A DNA stretch of 14,297 nt from Bog-473 sp035534235. GTDB taxonomy: Bacteria; Actinomycetota; Acidimicrobiia; Acidimicrobiales; RAAP-2. Shown here piece after piece: positions 1 through 6,854 of this stretch. The notes beneath the pieces were generated by a model. The model ran no database searches. It saw nothing but the letters and a program-made list of their open reading frames with translations, and was not told the DNA's origin. Position numbers and translations under genes: made by a program. The stretch's first letter is position 1. Each line of letters opens with the position of its first letter. The DNA is taken from NCBI GenBank assembly GCA_035534235.1, contig DATLSH010000061.1:1-14297 (forward strand). The letters run 5' to 3'.

Positions 1-1018
1 ACACCGATCGTCCCAGGGTCCGTCCCTCGGGACTCAACAAGAGGGGAGGGATCAGGACGACCCAGACCCAATGGTGGGTCCACGAGATGGGGCTGACCAG
101 CAGGCCGACGAGCGCGATGGCCAGGATGGCGAGCGCCCGGCGTTCGGAGGCCAGGCACTGGCGGGCGATTGAGAGACCGAGGCCGATGGTGATCGCGGCC
201 AGGAGCACCCACACGCCCGGCTCCCCGGCACCGGAGAAGGGCCAACGGTGCAGCAGCCCGTACAGGGATTGATTCCCCACCGAGGCGACGTTGCCGACCC
301 GCCGCACCGAGGAGAAATCCTTCACCCAATACGTCCGCGCCGTCGCCGGCCACAGCAGCCACATCAGGCCGGATGCGCCGGCCGCCGCCACCACGCCCCG
401 GCACAGAGACTTCCGGTCACGTTCGAGAAGGGGGAGAGCCAGGAAGACGAGTGGTGTCAACTTGACCGCTGCGGCCAGGCCGATCAGCCAGCCGCGATGA
501 CGCCGGGGTATCACGAGCAGATCGACCACAACCGAGCACAGGAGAAGCGCGTTGATCTGCCCGTAGTCCAGGGTGCTCCGCACAGGCTCGACGGCGAGGA
601 CGGCGAACGAGGTCCAGCCGACCGACCGGGCCACCAGCCGGGCGCCGCCGCGCTGCCCGCCCCGCAGGGACACCAGATACACCGTGACGGCGAGCGCGCC
701 GATGCTGAGCAGCCACAGCAAGGTCAGAGAGGCAGGGAGCGGCAGGAACGAGAACGGCGAGAGGGCCAGCAGGGCAAAGGGCGGGTAGGTGAACGGCAGA
801 TGGTGGATGGTGAATCCCGAGGCATAGGGATTCCCGCTGCTCCGCCAATTCCGTATACCGGCGCGGTACACCTGAAGATCGAGGCCGTCGCGATGTCCCC
901 AGCGGACGAAGTACACCACCACGGCGAGGGTGAGGAGACCCGAGACGATGAAGGGCAGCGCTTCCTTCCATGCAGTGCGGCTGCGTCCGGGAGCGTACGC
1001 CTGCGCCAGCGGAACCAT
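1..1018 (-). CDS. GT87-family polyprenyl-phosphate-mannose-dependent mannosyltransferase, C-terminus cut by window edge
   Basis: An open minus-strand frame starts at the ATG at 1018 and runs without a stop to base 1, giving 339 visible residues; the C-terminus is outside the window. It reads as a polytopic GT-C membrane protein: a hydrophobic segment near residues 20-38, then the first-loop motif DLQVYRAG with Asp47, then SGNPYA, FTYPPFALL (about 76-84), DYGQINALLL (151-160), AAAVKLTPLVF (182-192), GNQS (248-251) and ISWTHHW (311-317). These are hallmarks of the GT87 family (DUF2029, PimE-like), which transfers mannose from polyprenyl-phosphate-mannose to lipid or glycan acceptors on the outer face of the membrane; in PimE the first-loop Asp is catalytic. 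It lies 17 bases after the SRPBCC gene on the same strand and may be co-transcribed. AAGGGAG lies about 14 bases upstream, and TAGGGA sits 6 bases before the ATG. The family is clear; the acceptor is unknown. Confidence 0.88.
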   Translation of the reverse strand, partial: MVPLAQAYAPGRSRTAWKEALPFIVSGLLTLAVVVYFVRWGHRDGLDLQVYRAGIRNWRSSGNPYASGFTIHHLPFTYPPFALLALSPFSFLPLPASLTLLWLLSIGALAVTVYLVSLRGGQRGGARLVARSVGWTSFAVLAVEPVRSTLDYGQINALLLCSVVVDLLVIPRRHRGWLIGLAAAVKLTPLVFLALPLLERDRKSLCRGVVAAAGASGLMWLLWPATARTYWVKDFSSVRRVGNVASVGNQSLYGLLHRWPFSGAGEPGVWVLLAAITIGLGLSIARQCLASERRALAILAIALVGLLVSPISWTHHWVWVVLIPPLLLSPEGRTLGRSV

Positions 1019-1024
1019 GAGCGG

Positions 1025-1030
1025 TCCCTA
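1025..1030 (-). promoter_or_regulatory. possible imperfect -10 box before the GT87 gene
   Basis: On the minus strand TAGGGA ends 6 bases before the ATG at 1018. It matches TANNNT except at the last base and could equally be part of a purine-rich ribosome binding region, because AAGGGAG lies just upstream. Weak on its own; listed because its spacing matches the stronger cases in this window. Confidence 0.25.
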
Positions 1031-1035
1031 CTCCC

Positions 1036-1497
1036 TTATCCGGCGCCCGTTTCGACCTCGGACCTGACCCGCTCCAATGTCGTCTGCATGCCGCGCTGGT
1101 TGGTCTTGCCGCGGCTCCAGCCGAGGAGCGCCCAGTAGAGCCGGAGGCCGAGGGTGGGGGCGAGCGTGAAGGACTCGGTCACGTCGGCCCCGTCGCCCAC
1201 TGGCGCAATGGCGTAGCGCCAGACGTTGAGAGGACGCTCGCCCGTTCCGACGCCGAAGGCGAAGGACCGTCCGGGCTCGCAGTCGGTCACGGTGCAAGTC
1301 GTCCAGTAGGTGGGTCCCCGGCCGTTGCGTCGCACATGGCCGCGGAATTTCGCACCCACGGCCGGCCCGGTGGCGCCCCCGATCCACTCGGCCTCGAAGG
1401 TCTCGGGGCTGTAGCTGCCGATGCGGGTGACGTCGCTCACCAGTTCCCAAATCCGGTCGGGGGGCGCTGCCATGTGGACCGTGACCGAGCCTTGCAT
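1036..1497 (-). CDS. SRPBCC (START/Bet v1-fold) polyketide cyclase/dehydrase-like protein
   Basis: This is a 153-residue protein. The opening pattern, a first strand VTVHMAAPPDRIWELVSDV followed by a helix and SPETFEAEW, is typical of the SRPBCC superfamily (polyketide_cyc2 type). Later segments fit too: VGAKFRGHVRRN, a WTTCTVTDCEPGRSFAF strand pair, and a long C-terminal helix starting near residue 120 (LYWALLGW onward) with basic residues. The fold makes a deep hydrophobic pocket that binds lipids or aromatic ligands; no catalytic residues can be assigned, so ligand and reaction are unknown. It begins 9 bases after the DUF1015 stop and ends 17 bases before the GT87 gene, so the three look like one transcription unit. 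TAAGGT, which includes the DUF1015 stop codon, ends 6 bases before this ATG and may give it its own leaderless promoter. Family call is good, function open. Confidence 0.85.
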   Translation of the reverse strand: MQGSVTVHMAAPPDRIWELVSDVTRIGSYSPETFEAEWIGGATGPAVGAKFRGHVRRNGRGPTYWTTCTVTDCEPGRSFAFGVGTGERPLNVWRYAIAPVGDGADVTESFTLAPTLGLRLYWALLGWSRGKTNQRGMQTTLERVRSEVETGAG

Positions 1498-1503
1498 GGC
1501 CCG

Positions 1504-1509
1504 ACCTTA
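1504..1509 (-). promoter_or_regulatory. candidate -10 box (TAAGGT) for a leaderless SRPBCC transcript
   Basis: On the minus strand TAAGGT lies 6 bases before the ATG at 1497, so a transcript starting about 7 bases after the box would begin at the start codon. The box contains the TAA stop codon of the upstream DUF1015 gene. No -35 element was recognised. Confidence 0.4.
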
Positions 1510-2712
1510 GGGGATGTCGAGGGAGCGGAAGACCATGCCGGTCCGGGGCTTGGGGCTGAAGTAGGTCGTCTTCGGCGGCATGCGGCGGCGGGCGTTGGCC
1601 CACTCGGCAATCTGGGCCACCGTGACCGGGCGCAGCAGGAAGGCGGCCTGGCCCTCGCCGTGGTCGAGGGCCTCCATGGTCTCGGCCAGGCTGTGCCGGT
1701 GCACGACCTCGTGCGGTGGCAGGTGGGAGAGCGCCGTCGCGATCAGACTGGAGTCGAGGTCATCGCCCGCTTTCTCGTACGTCTCGGCGTGGGGGAGCAG
1801 CAGGAAAGCCTGGCCGCCGCTCACGAGAGCCAGGGAGCGGGAGTCGACCAGCGCCCCGAGGGTGCGCTCATCCGCCGCACCGGCGCGCACCACGTCGAAC
1901 CACTGGGCAAAGGCACCGGGGACGTCGAAGTCCTCGGGCAGGCCGCTCACGGTGCGGTGTATGGCGCCCACCGTCAATTGCTCCTCGGCCAGCTCGACGA
2001 CGAGCGCCAGCACCAGGTCGTGCGGCCCGCCCTGATCGCCGTTGGCGGCCCGGCATTCGGCCTGGTACGTCCGCGCCGTCTCGTAGCGGTGGTGCCCGTC
2101 GGCCACCACCACGGGTGCGGTGGCGATGGCCGCCGCAATGGCACCGATGGCATCGCGGTCGCTCAGCACCCAGAGCTGGTGGCGGACACCTTCGTCGTCA
2201 TAGGCGTCGGCCACCGGCTCGTCGTCGGTGGGATCGAAGGTGGCGGTCAGGCCGGCACTCATGGAGAGACCCCAGATGGGCGAGAGGTTCGCCCGGGTGG
2301 CCCGCAGGAGGTCCAGCCGGTCCGTCTTGGCTTTGGGCAGCGTCTGCTCGTGAGGGAGGATGTCGCTCTCCTCACCGGGACGGGCCAGGCCCAGGGCGCC
2401 CAGCACGCCGGTGGAGGATCGTCCCGCCGTGTCGGTCATCCGGTAGGGGTAGACGCTGGGCTCGGCGTCGGGGCGGAGAATGCCTTCGGCCTGCCAACGG
2501 GAGAAGAGTTCGGTGGCCACCGCGTACCGGTCGCGTCCCCCCTGAAGGTCGGGCTCGGGCAGCTCCACCAGGACGGCGTTGGCCGGGTGCCGCGAGGCCA
2601 GGTGCACCCGCTCGGTCGAGCTGATGACGTCATAAGGCGGAGCCATGACCTGGCCGATGAGCGTGGCCTCGGGCTGATAGCGGAGCCCGCGAAAGGGTTC
2701 GAATTGCGGCAT
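1507..2712 (-). CDS. DUF1015 family protein
   Basis: This 401-residue protein has the features of the DUF1015 family (COG4198): an N-terminal FEPFRGLRY segment followed by APPYDVISS (24-32), HPANAVLVELPEPD (42-55), an HEQTLPKAKTDRLDLL block (121-136), the signature DGHHRYETA (205-213), and a C-terminal MPPKTTYFSPKPRTG block (378-392). Length fits the family (about 400). It is soluble, with no signal peptide or membrane segment. The biochemical function of DUF1015 is not established as far as I know. The DGHHR element resembles the conserved loop of ParB/Srx-fold nucleotide-using proteins, but that is only an impression. It is the first gene of a minus-strand run (DUF1015, SRPBCC, GT87) and is divergent from the phosphatidyltransferase gene across 60 bases. 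The ATG at 2712 is preceded by CAGAGT 6 bases upstream and has no Shine-Dalgarno sequence. Confidence 0.9.
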   Translation of the reverse strand: MPQFEPFRGLRYQPEATLIGQVMAPPYDVISSTERVHLASRHPANAVLVELPEPDLQGGRDRYAVATELFSRWQAEGILRPDAEPSVYPYRMTDTAGRSSTGVLGALGLARPGEESDILPHEQTLPKAKTDRLDLLRATRANLSPIWGLSMSAGLTATFDPTDDEPVADAYDDEGVRHQLWVLSDRDAIGAIAAAIATAPVVVADGHHRYETARTYQAECRAANGDQGGPHDLVLALVVELAEEQLTVGAIHRTVSGLPEDFDVPGAFAQWFDVVRAGAADERTLGALVDSRSLALVSGGQAFLLLPHAETYEKAGDDLDSSLIATALSHLPPHEVVHRHSLAETMEALDHGEGQAAFLLRPVTVAQIAEWANARRRMPPKTTYFSPKPRTGMVFRSLDIP

Positions 2713-2718
2713 GGATCA

Positions 2719-2724
2719 ACTCTG
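2719..2724 (-). promoter_or_regulatory. possible imperfect -10 box (CAGAGT) for DUF1015
   Basis: CAGAGT on the minus strand ends 6 bases before the ATG at 2712. It differs from TANNNT only at the first base and has the spacing of the other leaderless candidates here. No -35 or Shine-Dalgarno sequence seen. Confidence 0.3.
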
Positions 2725-2759
2725 GCACACAGAGCCGGGATGCGAGGGAGCCCCTCCCG

Positions 2760-2765
2760 TAGACT
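2760..2765 (+). promoter_or_regulatory. candidate -10 box (TAGACT) for a leaderless phosphatidyltransferase transcript
   Basis: TAGACT ends 7 bases before the GTG at 2773. The spacing puts the predicted transcription start at the start codon, and no Shine-Dalgarno sequence is present. It lies in the 60-base divergent region shared with DUF1015. This signal supports GTG 2773 as the true start. Confidence 0.45.
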
Positions 2766-2772
2766 CGGCATC

Positions 2773-3369
2773 GTGGATGACGACCCAGGTCTGGACCGGA
2801 TCCTCACCGCGCCCAACGTCATCACCATGGTCCGCCTCCTCTGCATCCCGGTCTTCTTGTGGCTGCTCTTCTCCCTGCACCGCCAGACGGCCGCCGCCGC
2901 CGTGCTGGCCGCGCTCGGGGCCACCGACTGGGTCGACGGCTACGTGGCCCGCCACTACCACCAGGTGTCGACGTTGGGCAAGGTCCTCGACCCGACGGCG
3001 GACCGGCTCCTCGTGGGCACGGCGGTCATCGCGGTGATCGTGCACGGTGCGGTGCCCTTGTGGTTCGGCATCGCCACGCTCGTCCGCGAGGTACTGGTCT
3101 CGGTCATGGTGGTGTTGCTGGCCGCGCTGGGTGCGGCCCGGATCGACGTGCTGTGGGTCGGCAAGGCGGGCACCTTCGGGCTGATGTCCTCGTACCCGCT
3201 CTTCCTGCTGGGCGACGGCGCCGCCGGCTGGCAGGAGCCCGTGCGATGGGCGGCCTGGGTCGCCGGCGGGGTCGGACTGACGCTGGCCTGGTGGGCGGCC
3301 GGCAGCTATGTGGGTCCCGCCCGTAAGGCGTTGGGTGAAGGGCGGGCGGCTCGGCGGAGCCCGGTATGA
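2773..3369 (+). CDS. CDP-alcohol phosphatidyltransferase (PgsA- or cardiolipin-synthase-like)
   Basis: This is a 198-residue integral membrane protein from the GTG at 2773. The full family signature D-x2-DG-x2-AR-x8-G-x3-D-x3-D is present: Asp52, Asp55, Gly56, Ala59, Arg60, Gly69, Asp73 and Asp77, with the aspartates forming the metal site. Hydrophobic helices lie around 20-35, 40-50, 79-95, 100-121, 130-147 and 158-175. The enzyme transfers a phosphatidyl group from CDP-diacylglycerol to an alcohol; motifs do not decide between glycerol-3-phosphate, phosphatidylglycerol or inositol-phosphate. In Streptomyces a protein of this superfamily encoded beside a mannose-1-phosphate guanylyltransferase-type fusion was reported to be a eukaryote-like cardiolipin synthase, so that role is plausible. 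Its stop overlaps the next gene's start in ATGA, suggesting translational coupling. The same frame stays open far upstream, but that part is antisense to DUF1015 and not coding; TAGACT 7 bases upstream supports this start. Confidence 0.9.
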   Translation: MDDDPGLDRILTAPNVITMVRLLCIPVFLWLLFSLHRQTAAAAVLAALGATDWVDGYVARHYHQVSTLGKVLDPTADRLLVGTAVIAVIVHGAVPLWFGIATLVREVLVSVMVVLLAALGAARIDVLWVGKAGTFGLMSSYPLFLLGDGAAGWQEPVRWAAWVAGGVGLTLAWWAAGSYVGPARKALGEGRAARRSPV

Positions 3370-5858
3370 AGGCCGTCATCATGGCTGGTGGTGAGGGCAC
3401 CCGCCTGCGACCCCAGACCTCCAACCTGCCCAAGCCCATGTTGCCTCTGGTCGGTCGCCCGATGATGGAGCACATCATTGCGCTGCTGCAGCGCCACGGC
3501 GTGACGGACATTGTGGTCACCTTGGCCTTCCTCCCCAATGCCATCCGCAACTATTTCGGAGACGGCAGCGAGCTCGGGGTGCGCATGGTCTACGCCACCG
3601 AGGAGACTCCCCTCGGCACCGCCGGATCGGTGCACAACGCCCGCGAGGAGCTGACCGAGCGTTTCCTGGTGATCTCGGGCGACGTGCTCACCGACATCGA
3701 CCTGACCTCGGCCATCGCCTTCCATGAGAAGCATGACGCGCTGGCGACGATCGCCCTGTGCGCGGTGGAGAACCCGCTCGAATTCGGCATCGTGATCACG
3801 CGGGAGGACGGCAGCATCGAGCGTTTTCTCGAGAAGCCGGGGTGGGGGCAGGTGTTCAGCGACACCATCAACACCGGGATCTACGTGCTGGAGCCCGAGA
3901 TCTTCGATCTGATCCCCGAAGGGCGGGCCGTCGACTTCTCCAGCGAGGTGTTCCCCGCCGCCCTCGAAGCGGGCGCACCGATGTTCGGGTACGTGGCCGA
4001 TGGCTACTGGGAGGACGTCGGCACCACGGCGGCCTATCTCAAGGCTCACCGCGACATCCTCGACGGCAAGGTCGAGGTCGACGTGTCGGGGTTCGAGCTG
4101 CGGCCCGGCGTGTGGGTGGGCAAGGGCTCGGCCATCGACCCCACGGCCCGGATCGACTCCCCTTCATTCATCGGGGAGAACTGCACGATCGACAAGGACG
4201 CCTCCCTCGGTGCCTACACCACCATCGGGGCCAACACCCGGGTGGCCGAGAGGGCGGAGATCCAGCGCTCGGTGATCGGGGAGAACGCGTATCTCGGTCC
4301 GGCGGTCCACGTCGAGGGTGCCGTGCTCGGCCGTTCGTGCGACCTGCGCTCGGGTGCCCGCTGCGATCCCGGCTCGGTGGTGGGAGAGGGCTGCCTGATC
4401 GGGGCCCACGCCGAGGTGCGGGGGGACGTGCGGGTCTACTCGTACAAGGTGGTGGAGGCCGGGGCCCAGGTCAATTCCTCCATCGTGTGGGAGTCGGCGG
4501 GCACCCGGACCCTCTTCGGCCGCGAGGGCGTGCGAGGCGTCGCCAATGTCGACATCAGCCCCGAACTGGCGGTGCGGCTAGCCAAGGCCTGGGCTTCGAG
4601 CTTCGAGAAGGGTACCCACATCACGACGTCGCGGGACACCAGCCGGGCGGCGCGCATGCTCAAGCGGGCGATCATGGTCGGGTGCAACTCCGTCGGGGTC
4701 AATGTGACCGACCTTGAGGTGGCCACCATTCCGGTGACCCGCCACCACGTGCGCACCCGTGGGAACCAGGCCGGCCTTTCGGTGCGCCTCAGCCACGACG
4801 ACCCCGAATCCGTGGTGATCAGCTTCTTCGACGAGCGGGGCATCGACCTCTCGGTCAACGAGCAACGCCGGATTGAGCGCCTCTACCACCGTGAGGAGTT
4901 CCGGCGCGTGACGGCCGGGGACGTGGGCGACATCGACTTCTCGCCCCGGGCCATCGAGATCTACACGGCCGGCGTCGTCGAAGCGTTCAATTTGCAACGC
5001 CGGACCGGGCGTGAGCTCAAACTGGTATTGGACCTTTCGTACGGCGCGGCCAACTTTGTGATGCCGAACCTTCTCTCCAAGGTGGGGGCTGACGTGCTGA
5101 GCATCAACGCGTACGCGCAGACCCCCGGGATGATCTCGGTGGACCGCCGGGCCAGCCAGGCGCGGGTCTCCGAGACCGTGCGCGGATCGGGCGCCGACCT
5201 CGGGGCGGTGATCGACGACGGTGGGGAGCACCTGACTCTCATTGACGGCACGGGGCGTGTGTTGACCGACAACGAAGCGGTGATGGTCTTTCTGGAACTG
5301 ATCACGGGCGGGGACCGTCCGGCACGCGTGGCCCTGCCGGTCACGGCAAGCGACCGCGCGCTGGACCTGTGCGCGGCGAGGGGGGCCGAGGTGCTGGTGA
5401 CCTCGCTGTCGGGTTCGGCAATCATGGAGGCCGCGGCATCGGGCGGCGTCGCCTTCGCCGCCGACCAGCAGGGGGGGTACATCTTCCCCGCCTTCCTCCC
5501 CTCGTTCGATGCCGCGGCGGCACTGGCCCGGCTCATCGGGTTGCTGGGTCAGGCCTCGGAGTCGCTGGCCGGGGTGATGCGCCGGGTTCCTGACATGCCG
5601 ATCCTGCACACCGAGGTGGAGACGCCCTTCGGGCAGAAGGGCCTGGTCATGCGCACACTGATGGAGCAGCTGACCGAGGAGGGTGCCGAGGTGACCCTGA
5701 TTGAAGGGATCAAGGTCCGGACCGCCGAAGGCTGGGTGCTGGTGGTACCCGACCCCGAGGATCCGGTGACCCACGTCTACAGCGAGGCGGCCGACCTGGC
5801 CGGGTCGGAGCACCTGGCGTCGGCCTATGTCGATCGGCTCTTCCGGACGGCGACCTAG
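3366..5858 (+). CDS. Mannose-1-phosphate guanylyltransferase-like / phosphomannomutase-like fusion protein
   Basis: This 830-residue protein has three parts. Residues 1-235 are a nucleotidyltransferase with AGGEGTRLRP (7-16), Lys23 in LPKPMLPL, GTAGSV (84-89), the metal-binding ISGD (103-106), EKP (156-158) and a GYWEDVGT block (213-220), which form an NDP-sugar from a sugar 1-phosphate, most likely GDP-mannose. Residues about 240-375 are hexapeptide (left-handed beta-helix) repeats. Residues about 380-830 resemble a phosphohexomutase but with altered motifs: TASHNP has become RLSHDD (474-479), DGDGDR has become DDGGEH (617-622), the GExSGH sugar loop reads ADQQGGY (699-705), and the RxSGTEP phosphate loop reads VPDPEDP (794-800). 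The mutase half may therefore be regulatory or use another chemistry. Such fusions of about 830 residues occur in other Actinobacteria. It is coupled by ATGA to the upstream gene. Mannose specificity is inferred from family, not proven. Confidence 0.88.
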   Translation: MKAVIMAGGEGTRLRPQTSNLPKPMLPLVGRPMMEHIIALLQRHGVTDIVVTLAFLPNAIRNYFGDGSELGVRMVYATEETPLGTAGSVHNAREELTERFLVISGDVLTDIDLTSAIAFHEKHDALATIALCAVENPLEFGIVITREDGSIERFLEKPGWGQVFSDTINTGIYVLEPEIFDLIPEGRAVDFSSEVFPAALEAGAPMFGYVADGYWEDVGTTAAYLKAHRDILDGKVEVDVSGFELRPGVWVGKGSAIDPTARIDSPSFIGENCTIDKDASLGAYTTIGANTRVAERAEIQRSVIGENAYLGPAVHVEGAVLGRSCDLRSGARCDPGSVVGEGCLIGAHAEVRGDVRVYSYKVVEAGAQVNSSIVWESAGTRTLFGREGVRGVANVDISPELAVRLAKAWASSFEKGTHITTSRDTSRAARMLKRAIMVGCNSVGVNVTDLEVATIPVTRHHVRTRGNQAGLSVRLSHDDPESVVISFFDERGIDLSVNEQRRIERLYHREEFRRVTAGDVGDIDFSPRAIEIYTAGVVEAFNLQRRTGRELKLVLDLSYGAANFVMPNLLSKVGADVLSINAYAQTPGMISVDRRASQARVSETVRGSGADLGAVIDDGGEHLTLIDGTGRVLTDNEAVMVFLELITGGDRPARVALPVTASDRALDLCAARGAEVLVTSLSGSAIMEAAASGGVAFAADQQGGYIFPAFLPSFDAAAALARLIGLLGQASESLAGVMRRVPDMPILHTEVETPFGQKGLVMRTLMEQLTEEGAEVTLIEGIKVRTAEGWVLVVPDPEDPVTHVYSEAADLAGSEHLASAYVDRLFRTAT

Positions 5859-5898
5859 GCGGGGGACGTCCCGGGAGGTCTGCCGCCGGTCCGTCGTA

Positions 5899-5904
5899 TA
5901 GCGT
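5899..5904 (+). promoter_or_regulatory. candidate -10 box (TAGCGT) for gcvH
   Basis: TAGCGT, inside a TATAGCGT stretch that stands out in GC-rich sequence, ends 8 bases before the gcvH ATG at 5913. No Shine-Dalgarno sequence is visible, so the gene may be transcribed leaderless from the 54-base gap after the fusion gene. Confidence 0.45.
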
Positions 5905-5912
5905 CGCCCGTC

Positions 5913-6293
5913 ATGAACATTCCAGACGACCTGCGCTACTCGGCGGAACACGAATGGGTACGCGTCGATGGCACGCGTGTGCGGGTGGGGATCACGGACT
6001 ACGCCCAGGACGCGTTGGGCGACATCGTCTACGTGGAGCTGCCGACGGTGGGGAGCGAGGTGACCGCCGGGGGACCGCTGGGCGAAGTGGAGTCGACCAA
6101 GTCGGTCTCGGAGATCTACGCCCCTCTGGCGGGCACCGTGACCGCCGTCAACGAGGCCCTGTCCAGCGGGCCGGAGCGGATCAATCAGGACCCCTACGGG
6201 GACGGGTGGATCTGCGAATTGGAGCTGGCTCAGGGCGCCGATCCCGGGGCCCTCCTCGACCCGCCTGCCTACGAGGCCCTCATCGAGGGCTAG
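5913..6293 (+). CDS. gcvH: Glycine cleavage system H protein (lipoyl carrier)
   Basis: This 126-residue protein matches GcvH over its whole length. It has the N-terminal YSAEHEWVRVDG (9-20), VGITDYAQDALGDIVYVELP (25-44), the lipoylation segment GEVESTKSVSEIYAP with Lys63 as the lipoate attachment site, NEALSSGPERIN near 115-127 in the family pattern, and a DPYGDGWI block. H protein carries the aminomethyl group on its lipoyl arm between the P, T and L proteins of glycine cleavage, and in some bacteria it also serves in lipoate transfer. No gcvT, gcvP or lpd lies in the window, as usual for this actinobacterial locus, where gcvH sits next to the FHA gene. The start at 5913 is supported by the conserved N-terminus and by the -10-like TAGCGT upstream. 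Confidence 0.97.
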   Translation: MNIPDDLRYSAEHEWVRVDGTRVRVGITDYAQDALGDIVYVELPTVGSEVTAGGPLGEVESTKSVSEIYAPLAGTVTAVNEALSSGPERINQDPYGDGWICELELAQGADPGALLDPPAYEALIEG

Positions 6294-6364
6294 GCCTTCG
6301 GGTCCCCGAGTCACCGGTGCGTCCCCAGCGCGCACGGGAAGGGAACCGGGGCGGCCGGGTGGGG

Positions 6365-6370
6365 TACCGT
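6365..6370 (+). promoter_or_regulatory. candidate -10 box (TACCGT) deciding the FHA gene start
   Basis: TACCGT ends 7 bases before the GTG at 6378. The upstream in-frame GTG at 6369 would overlap the box itself, so if transcription is leaderless, 6378 is the start. No Shine-Dalgarno sequence precedes either codon at a suitable distance. Confidence 0.45.
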
Positions 6371-6377
6371 GGTCGCC

Positions 6378-6854
6378 GTGTTCTGTCACAACTGTGGGCA
6401 TCGGAATCCGACGGGGGTCAATTTCTGCTCCTCGTGCGGGAACGCGCTGCTCACCGACGGCGACGACGCCACCATAAAGCTGTACCCGGTCGACGACCAC
6501 GGCGAGGCATCGGACGAGGACCCCAACGTCACCATGGTCGAAGTGCCTCACGGGGCGGGCGTCCTCGTTGTCACTCGGGGCTCGAGCACGGGCGCGCGCT
6601 ACCTGTTGGGGAGCGGGGTGACCCGGGCGGGACGGCACCCCGAGAGCGACATCTTTCTGGATGACATCACGGTCTCCCGGCGCCATGTGGAGATCACCCC
6701 CGACCCCGGTGGGACCTTCACCTTGCGGGATGTCGGCTCGTTGAACGGGACCTATGTGAACCGGGTGCGCATTGACGAAGTCGAGCTCTCCCCGGGTGAT
6801 GAGGTGCAGATCGGGAAGTTCAAGCTCGTGTACCTGGTGGCTGGCAACGAGTGA
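6378..6854 (+). CDS. Zinc-ribbon and FHA domain protein, GarA-like
   Basis: This is 158 residues from the GTG at 6378. The N-terminus has a zinc ribbon of two CxxC pairs (Cys3, Cys6, Cys17, Cys20). A short acidic linker follows, with possible kinase-target threonines in DDATIKL (Thr32) and NVTMVE (Thr52). The C-terminal FHA domain (about 62-155) has the phosphothreonine-binding residues Gly85-Arg86, Ser100-Arg101-x-His103 and Asn123-Gly124. FHA domains bind phosphothreonine peptides. The mycobacterial homologue at this position, GarA, controls 2-oxoglutarate and glutamate enzymes and is switched by Ser/Thr kinase phosphorylation of its N-terminal tail. The mycobacterial ETT phosphorylation motif is not present here in recognisable form, and mycobacterial GarA lacks the zinc ribbon. 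The stop overlaps the MerR start in GTGA. An alternative GTG at 6369 would add three residues. Confidence 0.88.
   Translation: MFCHNCGHRNPTGVNFCSSCGNALLTDGDDATIKLYPVDDHGEASDEDPNVTMVEVPHGAGVLVVTRGSSTGARYLLGSGVTRAGRHPESDIFLDDITVSRRHVEITPDPGGTFTLRDVGSLNGTYVNRVRIDEVELSPGDEVQIGKFKLVYLVAGNE

Noticed and set aside
248..1138. Plus-strand frame of 296 codons at the left end.
   Set aside because: The minus strand carries an unmistakable GT87 protein over the same bases; the plus product is low-complexity.
1336..2772. A long open plus-strand frame runs 479 codons upstream of, and in frame with, the phosphatidyltransferase.
   Set aside because: It lies antisense to SRPBCC and DUF1015, whose proteins have clear family motifs; the plus-frame translation is Gly/Val/Arg/His-rich with no domain. 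Typical of GC-rich antisense frames.
5862..5875. A short palindrome around GGGACGTCCC between the fusion gene and gcvH, considered as an operator or terminator.
   Set aside because: Only about 10 bases, no U-tract, and such GC-rich palindromes are expected often by chance.
4578..6686. A 702-codon open minus-strand frame opposite the sugar-nucleotide fusion, gcvH and FHA genes.
   Set aside because: It crosses three well-supported plus-strand genes, has a His/Arg/Gly/Pro-rich composition and no recognisable motif.
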